Shown here: positions 25,520 to 34,102 of the stretch, piece by piece | Layout: every line of letters starts with the position of its first letter | Position numbering within the stretch: the stretch's first letter is position 1 | Source: UBA7239 sp035430165 | GTDB taxonomy: Bacteria > Pseudomonadota > Gammaproteobacteria > Pseudomonadales > UBA7239 | Reading direction: 5' to 3' | Length of the DNA stretch: 64,000 bases | Assembly: GCA_035430165.1 (NCBI GenBank) | Contig: DAOMGE010000007.1 | Span: 15,827-79,826, forward strand | Translations under genes and position numbers: made by a program | The notes under the pieces: generated by a model | The model's input: only the letters and a program-made list of their open reading frames with translations | What the model was told of the DNA's origin: nothing | Database searches by the model: none

Positions 25520-27745
25520 ATGTTTGGCAAACTGTTCAAGTCCGGCACTGTAAAAAAACCGGCCCCCGCTTCGGCAACCGTTGTCGTGGCGGAAACGGTG
25601 CAAGCGAAGCCGGAAACACCGTCGATATTGCAACAGCTCACACAGGGCCAGCCCATCGACAGCATCCATGACATCGACACACTGCAGCAACTCGTCAAAC
25701 ACAGCGACAAGCTGGGCAAGAAAACCAACCAGCAAGTACGTGATCGGCTGCATGCCTTGCGCGAGCAGGAAAAAAACCGCCAGCAGCAGCATGAGAAACA
25801 GGAAAAAATCTGTGTGCGGCTGGAAACCCTGTCGCGCCTGCAACACCACCCGTTGTTCGACAGCGAATTCACGCACCTGCAACAACAATGGGATGCCTTG
25901 CCGGACAAGGACACCGCGCTGGTCACGCGCGTCAGCGCTGCCATTGCACAATGCCGGCAAATCCAGGCAGATGCACTGGCAGAAAAGCAACAGCAGGAAC
26001 AGGCCGCACGCGAAGCCGCTACACGTGCCGAACAGGAACGGCTTCTTGCCGAACAACGCGCTGCCGAACAAGCGGAGAAAGCACAGCAGTACGCCGAAAA
26101 AATACAGGCCTCTGTTGCTGCTGCCGAGGACAAACAGAAATCTGCCGCTGAACAACAGAAAAAAACCGAACAGGTCATCCAGACGTTGCAGCAACAATTG
26201 ACACAAACGGAAGAAGCTATCGCGAAAGGCGACAGCAAGAAAGCGCGCGAAACACTGGACCGTATCCGCGACAACCTGAAAAAAATCGAACCCAGACGTG
26301 CGCACAGTTTCGAGGGCAAACTGCACCTGTTGACCGGCCAGCTCCGCGACCTCCAGGACTGGCAGAATTATGCCGGCTTGCCCAAACTCGAGGCGCTGTG
26401 TGCCGAGATGGAAAAACTGGTCGACACGTCACTGCCGGTCTTGCAAAAGGCCGATGCGGTGCATGACCTGCAAAACCAGTGGCGCGCCTTGAAGGTTCCC
26501 ACCAGCAAACAGTCACAGGCCCTGTGGGATCGCTTCAAGAAAGCGAGTGATACCGCATGGGAACCCTGCGCGGAATATTTTGCGAAAGAGAAAAAACTGC
26601 GTGCCTTCAACCTGCAACAACGGCAGGCGATCTGCGATGCACTGGAGCAGTTTTTTACTGGCCAGGACTGGGAGAAGGCTGACTGGAAAGCGGTATCACG
26701 CATACTCGAAAAATCGAAACAGGAGTTTCATGATTTCCATCCGGTCGAACGCACGGAAGAAAAAACCATCCGTGCACGTTTCGATGCCGCACTGAAAGCC
26801 ATCAACAACAAGTTGCTGGATGAGCAGAAAAATAATGAAGAGAAGAAACGTCAGCTGGTGGAAGCGGCGAAAAGTATCGCCACCATGACCGATCTGGATA
26901 AAGCCGCCGAACGCGTGCGCCAGTTGCAGGAGCAATGGAAACAGATTGGCCTCACCCGCCGGCATGAAGACCAGAAACTGTGGCAAGCGCTGCAGGAACA
27001 GACTGGCCTCGTCTTTGAAAAACGTCGCGCCAGCCAACAGCAACAGCAGCAGGCGTTGCACGACACGATCGAACAGGCCCGGCATATTTGTGAACAGATC
27101 GCTGCACTCGCAAGACTCAACGATGCCGCGCTCGCACAAAGCAGCAGCGACTTTGATCGGCTGCAGGCAGAATACAAGGCCATTACCGGCATCCCGGAAA
27201 AAAACCAGCAATCCATCAAGAAACAGTTTTATGCGGCCTGTGATGCCTACCGCAACCAGCTGGCCGGCATCAGCAAGCGCCAGCGCCAGCAGCAGCTGCA
27301 GGAACTCGCACGCCGCTCGGCACTGTGCGCACAGCTTGAGCAACACGCGTCCGCAGAAAATATCCATGCCGTGGAGAACGCTTGGCAACAACTCGCATTG
27401 CCTGCCGAATGGGAACAGGCCATCGAGCGACGCCGCCAGCAATCACTGGCGGCAGCACAGAATGGCCAGTCACCCGATTTCGACGCCAACGAACAATTGT
27501 TGCGCGAGCTGTGTGTGGAACTGGAAATCCTGATGGATCTGGAAACACCGGCAGAAGATCGCCAGCGCCGTCGCGATTACCAGATGCGGAAACTGCAACA
27601 AGGCCTGGGACAATCCGGTAACAGTAATCGCCATGAGCAACTGGAACGACTGCAGATTGCCTGGTATTGCGCCAGCCCGGCTGCACCCGCCGTGCAATCA
27701 CAATTGCAACAGCGGTTTGATCTCGCCGCGACGCAGGGGCGTTAA
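25520..27745 (+). CDS. DUF349 domain coiled-coil protein
   Basis: The 741-residue product has an N-terminal Ala/Pro/Val stretch, a very Gln/Glu/Lys/Ala-rich coiled-coil region (about residues 100-260), and several helical repeats typical of DUF349 (for example QWRALKVPTSKQSQALWDRFKKA and the later QWKQIGLTRRHEDQKLWQ). DUF349 proteins are abundant in Proteobacteria and their function is not established. The ATG at 25520 has AGGAAG five bases upstream. The frame is open for 52 more codons, but that stretch contains the promoter. The stop overlaps that of the convergent EAL gene by three bases. Confidence 0.82.
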   Translation: MFGKLFKSGTVKKPAPASATVVVAETVQAKPETPSILQQLTQGQPIDSIHDIDTLQQLVKHSDKLGKKTNQQVRDRLHALREQEKNRQQQHEKQEKICVRLETLSRLQHHPLFDSEFTHLQQQWDALPDKDTALVTRVSAAIAQCRQIQADALAEKQQQEQAAREAATRAEQERLLAEQRAAEQAEKAQQYAEKIQASVAAAEDKQKSAAEQQKKTEQVIQTLQQQLTQTEEAIAKGDSKKARETLDRIRDNLKKIEPRRAHSFEGKLHLLTGQLRDLQDWQNYAGLPKLEALCAEMEKLVDTSLPVLQKADAVHDLQNQWRALKVPTSKQSQALWDRFKKASDTAWEPCAEYFAKEKKLRAFNLQQRQAICDALEQFFTGQDWEKADWKAVSRILEKSKQEFHDFHPVERTEEKTIRARFDAALKAINNKLLDEQKNNEEKKRQLVEAAKSIATMTDLDKAAERVRQLQEQWKQIGLTRRHEDQKLWQALQEQTGLVFEKRRASQQQQQQALHDTIEQARHICEQIAALARLNDAALAQSSSDFDRLQAEYKAITGIPEKNQQSIKKQFYAACDAYRNQLAGISKRQRQQQLQELARRSALCAQLEQHASAENIHAVENAWQQLALPAEWEQAIERRRQQSLAAAQNGQSPDFDANEQLLRELCVELEILMDLETPAEDRQRRRDYQMRKLQQGLGQSGNSNRHEQLERLQIAWYCASPAAPAVQSQLQQRFDLAATQGR

Positions 27746-29070
27746 CTGTCCACCCAGTCAATATCACCGCAAAACACCTGCAACCCGTCCTTCTGGTGGG
27801 TAGCAATCGACAGGGTCACACACAGCGAACCCCCGGTAATCGACAGGTAGGGTTTGCTGATGTGCACACGACCCGGTTCGGCAATCGCTTTCTGGAAATA
27901 CTGCCGACGCGCCCAGATTGCATTGCGCGCATCATTGAGCGGTTCGAAACGTGCATCCACATCACCCGTGGCGTGGCTGGCCGCAAAATTCGAGCCGATC
28001 TGCACACCGCCATCATCCAGGAAATAACAGCGCTTCACCTGCTCCAGCCCGAGAAACGGTGCCAATGCAGCGTCGACCACCACACCCTCACGCATTTTCA
28101 TCACCGCATCAAAAAACGCCTGTGTATACACCGCCAGACGACGCCGGGTTGATACGGCTTCGAGCTGGCTGTCTTGCAGGAAACGGTTAAACAGTTTGCC
28201 GATTGCCGGATGGAAACGCAGGTCCGGCAACATGGCGTGCGGCCTGGCAAAATAATATCCCTGCACGAAATCCACTTCCGATTGCATGGCGATCAACGCC
28301 TGCTCTTCTGTTTCCACGCCTTCGACCAGCGCCAGACTGCCAGCTTCATGGATCAGACTGACCAGGCTCGGCAATACACGCTGCACCGTTTTATTGTCGG
28401 CAGCCTGCTCGATGATGCTGCGATCCAGTTTGACGATATGCGGTGCAATGCGCAGGATGCGATCGAAATTGGAATGGCCAATGCCAAAATCATCGATCGC
28501 AACCAGGCATCCCATATCGCGGTAGTAGCGCACAGATTCCGCCAGGCGGACTTCATCGGTAATTTGCCCCTCGAGGATCTCGATGACGATGCGATGTGGC
28601 GGAATGCCGTAGCGCGCCAGTAATTGTCCGAAAAAGGCACCGAACTCACGACCATGCATCGTGACCATCGGATTGATATTGAGAAACAGCCAGCCACTGT
28701 CATGCGCTTGCCTCACAAAATTCCTGACATGCAGCGTGCGGCACACACGATCAAGAAACACGGTGTCTTCCAGCGTGCTGGCACTGCCGAACAACACCTC
28801 GGGCGAGAATGCGTCGCCACCGGCGCGGCCTGGACGAACCAGCGCCTCGAACCCGACGATGCGCTGGTGAGCAAAACTGTAGACCGGCTGGTAATGGCTG
28901 CGCAGCTGCACATCACGGAGCTGCCCGACACTGATCTTCGCCACATCATCAACCTGCTGCAGGCCACTCCTGCCGTTCGACGACAGGAAGCTTTCGATAA
29001 AATCCAGATGCAGTGAAGGTTGTTGCGGTTTGTTACCCAGCGTTGTCAACATGAATACGGCCTGGCCCAT
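27742..29070 (-). CDS. c-di-GMP phosphodiesterase, EAL domain with YkuI-type C-terminal sensor domain
   Basis: The 442-residue protein has an EAL domain at about residues 55-290 with catalytic residues in place: E75-A76-L77, the Asn in NINP, EILEG, IDDFGIGHSNFD, KLDRS, EGVET and QGYYFARP. It should therefore hydrolyse c-di-GMP. The C-terminal ~140 residues (FFDAVMKMREG through ISKPYLSITGG and CVTLSIA) look like the PAS/Cache-like YkuI_C domain that follows EAL in Bacillus YkuI. No membrane segment is seen, so sensing would be cytoplasmic. The start is either ATG 29070 or the Met at residue 7. It converges on the DUF349 gene with a small overlap. Confidence 0.9.
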   Translation of the reverse strand: MGQAVFMLTTLGNKPQQPSLHLDFIESFLSSNGRSGLQQVDDVAKISVGQLRDVQLRSHYQPVYSFAHQRIVGFEALVRPGRAGGDAFSPEVLFGSASTLEDTVFLDRVCRTLHVRNFVRQAHDSGWLFLNINPMVTMHGREFGAFFGQLLARYGIPPHRIVIEILEGQITDEVRLAESVRYYRDMGCLVAIDDFGIGHSNFDRILRIAPHIVKLDRSIIEQAADNKTVQRVLPSLVSLIHEAGSLALVEGVETEEQALIAMQSEVDFVQGYYFARPHAMLPDLRFHPAIGKLFNRFLQDSQLEAVSTRRRLAVYTQAFFDAVMKMREGVVVDAALAPFLGLEQVKRCYFLDDGGVQIGSNFAASHATGDVDARFEPLNDARNAIWARRQYFQKAIAEPGRVHISKPYLSITGGSLCVTLSIATHQKDGLQVFCGDIDWVDS

Positions 29071-29361
29071 GTCTGGTTGTCAGTCAGACAGGGCAAGCAA
29101 TTAACGCGCCACCTGCCGTAGGCCATGCCTGCAGGGGCAGATGCTCACGCAGCCTGCCGGACACAACCTGCATCGCGTCCCACAAGTGTGCATTGCACGC
29201 ACCGGAATGGTGATCTGCAGCAAGTGGACACCAGTGCCCGCAGCCTGCCGTCTGCTCTTTTTATCGGCAAACTGCTATGCTTCGCGCCCCAGCAAGGTCA
29301 GCAGATTTTGCCGGGGCCATAACAAAATTCCCCGCCCTTTACCGCATCAACCGGACACGCA

Positions 29362-31932
29362 ATGACCAACCACAAAGCGATAGTCAGCCTCGCTATTATT
29401 GTCAGTATCGCCGCCATTTCCGCCGGCGCCTGGTCTTTCTTCAACCGCCCGATGTCCGCCCCGGACTGGCCGGCCACCATCTCCGGTTTTGCCTACTCAC
29501 CGTTCCGCAGCGGACAGGATCCTGCGAAAGATATCTATCCGTCCGAAGATGAAATTCGCGCCGATCTCGCACAGCTTTCGCAACAGACAAGACATATCCG
29601 CACCTACTCGGTGAAAGGCACCCAGGCCGACATTCCGCGCCTTGCCCGTGAATTCAACATGACCGTGACCCAGGGCATCTGGATCAGCAATATCGAAGCA
29701 GACAACGAAGCCGAGATTGCGCGCGCAATCAACGTCATCAACAACAATCCCAATATCACCCTGGTCGTGGTTGGCAACGAAACCCTGTACCGCCATGAAA
29801 TGGATTTGCCACGCCTGATCGAATACATCGAACAAGTGCGTCGCCAGGTAAAAGTGCCTGTCACCACCGCAGAAACCTGGGATATCTGGTTCAAGCAACC
29901 GCAACTGGCGCAGCATGTGGACATTGTCGCTGCGCACATCCTGCCGTTCTGGGAAAGCAAATCGATGGAAGAATCCATGGATTCGTTCACGATGAATCGC
30001 GCCGCAGACCTGAAAAAACTGTTCCCGGGAAAACCCCTGTTACTCGGCGAGATCGGCTGGCCCTCTTTCGGCCGTGATCGCGGCGAAGCCAAGGCCAGCC
30101 AGGCCAACCAGGCGATCTATTTGCGCACACTCGTCAACAAACTGAACGCCGCCGGTTACGATTATTTTGTCATCGAGGCGTTTGACCAGCTCTGGAAATC
30201 CGGTGGTGAAGGTGATGTAGGCAAATACTGGGGCGTCTATAACGTGGATCGCCAGCCGAAATTTCCGTTCACCGGTAGCGTAGTACGGATTCCACAATGG
30301 CGTTTGCTCGCCATTGTCTCGATTATTCTTGCGGTACTGGCGCTCGCACTGCTGCTGATCGACAGTTCCGGCCTGCAACAGAAAGGCCGTACCTTCCTCG
30401 CCTTTGTCGCCTTTATGTTCGCGTCGTTCCTGGTGTTCGTCACTTACGATTATTCGCAGCAATACATGACGGCACTGAATATTGCACTTGGCATCCTGCT
30501 CGTCATTGCCGCTATCGGTGTTTTCATCGTCATGTTTGCGGAAGCGCATGAACTCGCGGAAACCGTCTGGTCACAGCGCCGTCGCCCGTTTGCCGGTGTT
30601 GCTACGGAAGAGGGCTATCGCCCGAAAGTCTGCATACAGGTGCCGTGCTACAACGAACCGCCTGACATGGTGAAAGAAACGCTCGATGCACTCGCAGCGC
30701 TTGATTATCCCGACTTTGAAGTCATGATCATCGACAACAACACCAAGGACGAAAATGTATGGCGCCCGGTTGAGGAATACTGCAAGCAGCTCGGCCCGCG
30801 CTTCCGCTTTTTCCATGTCGCACCACTGGAAGGCTTCAAGGGTGGCGCACTGAACTGGGCACTGGAACGCACATCAGCGGATGCAGAAATCGTCGCGGTT
30901 ATCGACAGCGATTACTGCGTCAACAAAAACTGGCTCAAACATCTGGTGCCACATTTTGCCGATCCGAAAATGGCGATTGTGCAAGGGCCGCAAGATTATC
31001 GGGACGGCGACCAGTCCCTGTTCAAGAAACTGTGCTATGCAGAGTACAAGGGCTTTTTCCATATCGGCATGGTAACGCGCAATGATCGCGACGCGATTAT
31101 CCAGCACGGCACCATGACCATGATTCGCCGCGATGTCATGGATCGCCTGAAATGGGCCGAGTGGACCATTACGGAAGATGCCGAACTGGGTTTGCGTGCA
31201 TTTGAAGAAGGATTGTCTGCCGCATATGTGAGTGAGTCTTACGGCAAGGGTGTCATGCCGGATCGCTTTATCGATTACAAGAAACAACGCTTCCGCTGGG
31301 CTTACGGCGCGATGCAAATCATGAAAGGCCATTTCAACAGCCTGTTCAAGGGACAGGATACAAAATTGACACGCGGCCAGCGCTACCACTTCATCGCCGG
31401 CTGGATGCCGTGGGTCGCCGATGGCATGAACCTGTTTTTCACCGGTGGTGCACTGCTGTGGACAGCCGCGATGTTGCTCGCGCCCACCAAGGTATTGCCG
31501 CCGGCGCTGGTATTTGCGCTACCGCCATTGCTGCTGTTTTTCTTCAAACTCGGCAAGATCCTGTACATCTACAAAAGCCATATGAAAGTGCCGATGAGCA
31601 CATCTATCGGCGCTGCCATTGCCGGCCTCGCGTTATCGCACACGATTGCGAAATCGATTATTTACGGTTTGTTCACCAAGACGATCCCGTTTTTCCGCAC
31701 ACCGAAAATGCGTGAACAGGGCGGCATCATGCTGGCGCTGGCTGAATGCCGTGAGGAACTGTTTTTTCTCTTGCTGTTGTGGGGCGCTGCCGGTTCCATG
31801 CTCTGGTGGCACGACATGAGCACCGGTGATTCCTGGGCATGGTTTTTCATGCTGTTGATGCAATCACTCGCTTATCTCGCTGCCGTGTTCATGGCCTTCC
31901 TCTCTGTATTGCCGCACAAGCAAACACCGTGA
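29362..31932 (+). CDS. ndvB: NdvB-like bifunctional GH17/GT2 beta-glucan synthase
   Basis: The 856-residue protein fuses a membrane-anchored GH17-like domain (about residues 40-305) to a processive family 2 glycosyltransferase (about 420-650) flanked by membrane spans. GH17 acid/base and nucleophile candidates are E140 (VGNETLYR) and E230 (LLGEIGWPS). The GT2 core shows DNNTKDENVW, DSDYCVNKNW (DxD), ITEDAELGLR (TED) and KQRFRWAYGAMQ (QxxRW type). This matches Pseudomonas NdvB (about 860 residues), which makes periplasmic cyclic beta-1,3-glucans tied to biofilm antibiotic tolerance. It begins a plus-strand run that reaches the carbamoyltransferase module. The product glycan is inferred from family only. 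Confidence 0.85.
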   Translation: MTNHKAIVSLAIIVSIAAISAGAWSFFNRPMSAPDWPATISGFAYSPFRSGQDPAKDIYPSEDEIRADLAQLSQQTRHIRTYSVKGTQADIPRLAREFNMTVTQGIWISNIEADNEAEIARAINVINNNPNITLVVVGNETLYRHEMDLPRLIEYIEQVRRQVKVPVTTAETWDIWFKQPQLAQHVDIVAAHILPFWESKSMEESMDSFTMNRAADLKKLFPGKPLLLGEIGWPSFGRDRGEAKASQANQAIYLRTLVNKLNAAGYDYFVIEAFDQLWKSGGEGDVGKYWGVYNVDRQPKFPFTGSVVRIPQWRLLAIVSIILAVLALALLLIDSSGLQQKGRTFLAFVAFMFASFLVFVTYDYSQQYMTALNIALGILLVIAAIGVFIVMFAEAHELAETVWSQRRRPFAGVATEEGYRPKVCIQVPCYNEPPDMVKETLDALAALDYPDFEVMIIDNNTKDENVWRPVEEYCKQLGPRFRFFHVAPLEGFKGGALNWALERTSADAEIVAVIDSDYCVNKNWLKHLVPHFADPKMAIVQGPQDYRDGDQSLFKKLCYAEYKGFFHIGMVTRNDRDAIIQHGTMTMIRRDVMDRLKWAEWTITEDAELGLRAFEEGLSAAYVSESYGKGVMPDRFIDYKKQRFRWAYGAMQIMKGHFNSLFKGQDTKLTRGQRYHFIAGWMPWVADGMNLFFTGGALLWTAAMLLAPTKVLPPALVFALPPLLLFFFKLGKILYIYKSHMKVPMSTSIGAAIAGLALSHTIAKSIIYGLFTKTIPFFRTPKMREQGGIMLALAECREELFFLLLLWGAAGSMLWWHDMSTGDSWAWFFMLLMQSLAYLAAVFMAFLSVLPHKQTP

Positions 31933-31953
31933 CATGTGCCTGATTCCTTTTTT

Positions 31954-32748
31954 ATGTGCCTGATACTGTTCGCCTGGCACTGCCACCCGCAATACCCGTT
32001 GCTGGTGGCCGCCAACCGCGACGAGTTTCATGCACGTCCCACTGCCCCGGTTCATTTCTGGCGTGACTATCCGCATATCCTCGCCGGACGCGATCTGCAG
32101 GAAGGCGGCAGCTGGCTCGGCATCAGCACTACCGGTCGCTTTGCCGCACTCACCAATGTACGCGATCCGCACGCGATAAAAGGCGCATTGTCACGCGGAT
32201 GCCTGGTGCGCGATTTTCTTGACAGCACGCAGTCGCCTGAAGCGTTTCACCGGCAATTGCAACAGCAATTACAACTTCAACCGCACGCATACAGCCCATT
32301 CAACTTGTTGATGAGCGACAGCAAACATTTCTTCTACACCAATCATCGGGGCGACCTGCAAAAAATGTCACCGGGTATCTATGCCTTGTCGAATGCAGGC
32401 ATCGACACACCGTGGCCAAAAGCCATACAGGGCAAACAGGCACTGGCGGATGCACTCACCCGCCCGCTGGACTTCCAGCAAAACCAGGAAAAAATTTTTG
32501 CGTTATTGGCCGACAAAAAAATCGCCGCTGACCATGAACTGCCCGACACCGGCATCGGCCTGACCCTTGAACGCATGTTGTCTGCACGTTTTATCCTGTC
32601 GGAAGAATATGGCACCCGCAGTTCCACCCTTCTCTCCCAATCCAACGCCAGCGAAATCCGTTTTATAGAACGGCAATTTGGTGCAGCGGGGCAAATCATA
32701 GACACACTGCACTACGCCATTGATACCGGAAAACATCAGCATGGATAA
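31954..32748 (+). CDS. TANGO2/NRDE family protein
   Basis: The 264-residue protein starts MCLILFAWHCHP and contains AANRDEFHARP, the NRDE signature of the TANGO2 family. Eukaryotic TANGO2 is tied to Golgi organisation and haem or lipid handling; bacterial roles are not settled. I chose the ATG at 31954 because the Met-Cys start is conserved in the family. A GTG 18 bases earlier is in frame. Neither has a recognisable Shine-Dalgarno sequence, and the 11-base sequence ATGTGCCTGAT occurs at both sites (31934 and 31954). It starts 21 bases after ndvB and overlaps the transporter gene by eight bases. Confidence 0.88.
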   Translation: MCLILFAWHCHPQYPLLVAANRDEFHARPTAPVHFWRDYPHILAGRDLQEGGSWLGISTTGRFAALTNVRDPHAIKGALSRGCLVRDFLDSTQSPEAFHRQLQQQLQLQPHAYSPFNLLMSDSKHFFYTNHRGDLQKMSPGIYALSNAGIDTPWPKAIQGKQALADALTRPLDFQQNQEKIFALLADKKIAADHELPDTGIGLTLERMLSARFILSEEYGTRSSTLLSQSNASEIRFIERQFGAAGQIIDTLHYAIDTGKHQHG

Positions 32749-33673
32749 CGTACTTACCCGCTTCGCCAATGCCTTTCCATTGATTGTGTTCAGTTGCAGC
32801 GCACTGTCACTCTGGAATCCCGTGCTCTTTACGTGGTTCACGGGGGATTGGATTACCTACGGTCTCGGCGTGATCATGCTCGGCATGGGCATCACGCTCA
32901 CGATGGAAGATTTCACGCGCGTGCTGAAATTTCCGTCGTGGGTTTTTGCAGGTATCCTGCTGCATTACACGGTGATGCCATTGTCGGGATGGGCACTGGC
33001 GAAGCTGCTTGCATTGCCCGACAACTACGCCACGGGTCTCATTCTGGTGGCGTGCTGCCCTTGCGGCACAGCATCCAATGTCGTGAGTTATCTGGCGCGG
33101 GCCAATGTTGCACTGTCTGTCACCCTGACGACCCTTTCGACGATCATTGCTGTCGTGATGACACCCTGGCTCACTGCAGAACTGGTGGGGTCTCGCATGC
33201 ATGTCGATGCTGGCGGTTTGTTTGTTTCAACATTGCAGGTGGTGTTACTGCCGGTCATTGTCGGTGTGCTGTTGAACCGCTTTGTACCCAGGGTGACGGC
33301 ACAGTTCATACGCATCAGCCCTTCCATTGCCGTGATTGTCATCGCCCTGATTGTATCTTCCGTGCTGGGCGCAGGGCGCGACCAGGTGTTAACCGTTGGG
33401 CCGCGCTTGCTCGCCGCTGTTTTTTTACTGCACATTTCCGGTTTTGTGTTCGGCTATTTATTGTCACGCATATGGCATCGTCGCGAATCGGTTGCGCGCA
33501 CGATTTCCATTGAAACCGGCATGCAGAATTCCGGCCTCGGTGCGCATCTGGCGAGAAAACATTTTCCGGCAGGTTCAGGCGTTGATATTCCGAGTGCAAT
33601 ATCCGCACTCACCCACTGCATGATCGGCAGTTTACTGGCGGCAATCTGGCGCAGGATTGAACCGAAAGATTGA
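32741..33673 (+). CDS. Bile acid:sodium symporter (BASS) family transporter
   Basis: The 310-residue protein has eight to ten hydrophobic spans and the BASS family features ACCPCGTASNVVSYLARANVAL and ISIETGMQNSGLGAHLA, which carry the sodium-binding and crossover-helix residues. Bacterial members move organic anions such as bile acids, pantoate or keto acids with sodium; substrate cannot be read from sequence. The start at ATG 32741 overlaps the NRDE gene by eight bases, so the two are probably coupled. The position about 4 kb from a beta-oxidation-like gene set is suggestive only. Confidence 0.88.
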   Translation: MDNVLTRFANAFPLIVFSCSALSLWNPVLFTWFTGDWITYGLGVIMLGMGITLTMEDFTRVLKFPSWVFAGILLHYTVMPLSGWALAKLLALPDNYATGLILVACCPCGTASNVVSYLARANVALSVTLTTLSTIIAVVMTPWLTAELVGSRMHVDAGGLFVSTLQVVLLPVIVGVLLNRFVPRVTAQFIRISPSIAVIVIALIVSSVLGAGRDQVLTVGPRLLAAVFLLHISGFVFGYLLSRIWHRRESVARTISIETGMQNSGLGAHLARKHFPAGSGVDIPSAISALTHCMIGSLLAAIWRRIEPKD

Positions 33674-33689
33674 ATGAGCGAATGTGCCG

Positions 33690-34076
33690 ATGAAGCAAGA
33701 CATCCAGACTCGCGATGATCTCGCGCGCATCGTCACTGTGTTTTACCAGACACTGTTGACGGACCCCATTGTCGGTTTCTTTTTCACTGACATCGTGCAA
33801 CTGGATCTGGCACAACATATCCCGAAAATTACCGATTTCTGGGCCTTCCAGTTGCTGGGCGACAAAACCTATCGCGGCAATGTGTTTGCCGTGCATCACC
33901 AGTTGCATCTCAAGGCAGCACTGACTGCCGACCATTTCCACCGCTGGGTGTTCCTCCTGCACCGGACGATAGACAGTCTGTATACTGGCCCGACAGCGGA
34001 AGCCATGAAGCTGAAAGCCGCAGCGATAGCAGCAAAAATGGCAAGCGCACTGGCAAATGGCACGGCAGGTTCGTAA
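33690..34076 (+). CDS. Group III truncated haemoglobin
   Basis: The 128-residue protein fits group III (P-type) truncated globins: an N-terminal FYQTLLTDPIVGFFF helix, KITDFWAFQLLG, and the haem-binding segment LHLKAALTADHFHRWV, where the His of DHFHRW is the expected proximal ligand. Such proteins bind oxygen or nitric oxide, or act in redox reactions. The start is ATG 33690, with an in-frame GTG two codons earlier. It lies 16 bases after the BASS gene and 26 bases before the kinase gene on the same strand. Physiological partner unknown. Confidence 0.88.
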   Translation: MKQDIQTRDDLARIVTVFYQTLLTDPIVGFFFTDIVQLDLAQHIPKITDFWAFQLLGDKTYRGNVFAVHHQLHLKAALTADHFHRWVFLLHRTIDSLYTGPTAEAMKLKAAAIAAKMASALANGTAGS

Positions 34077-34102
34077 AACAGCGCTATGACAACAACGACC
34101 CT

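Noticed and set aside
29071..29361. Possible small gene in the EAL-ndvB gap
   Set aside because: Open frames of 60-90 codons exist but have no ribosome-binding site or recognisable motif; the gap more likely holds divergent promoters, none of which I could define.
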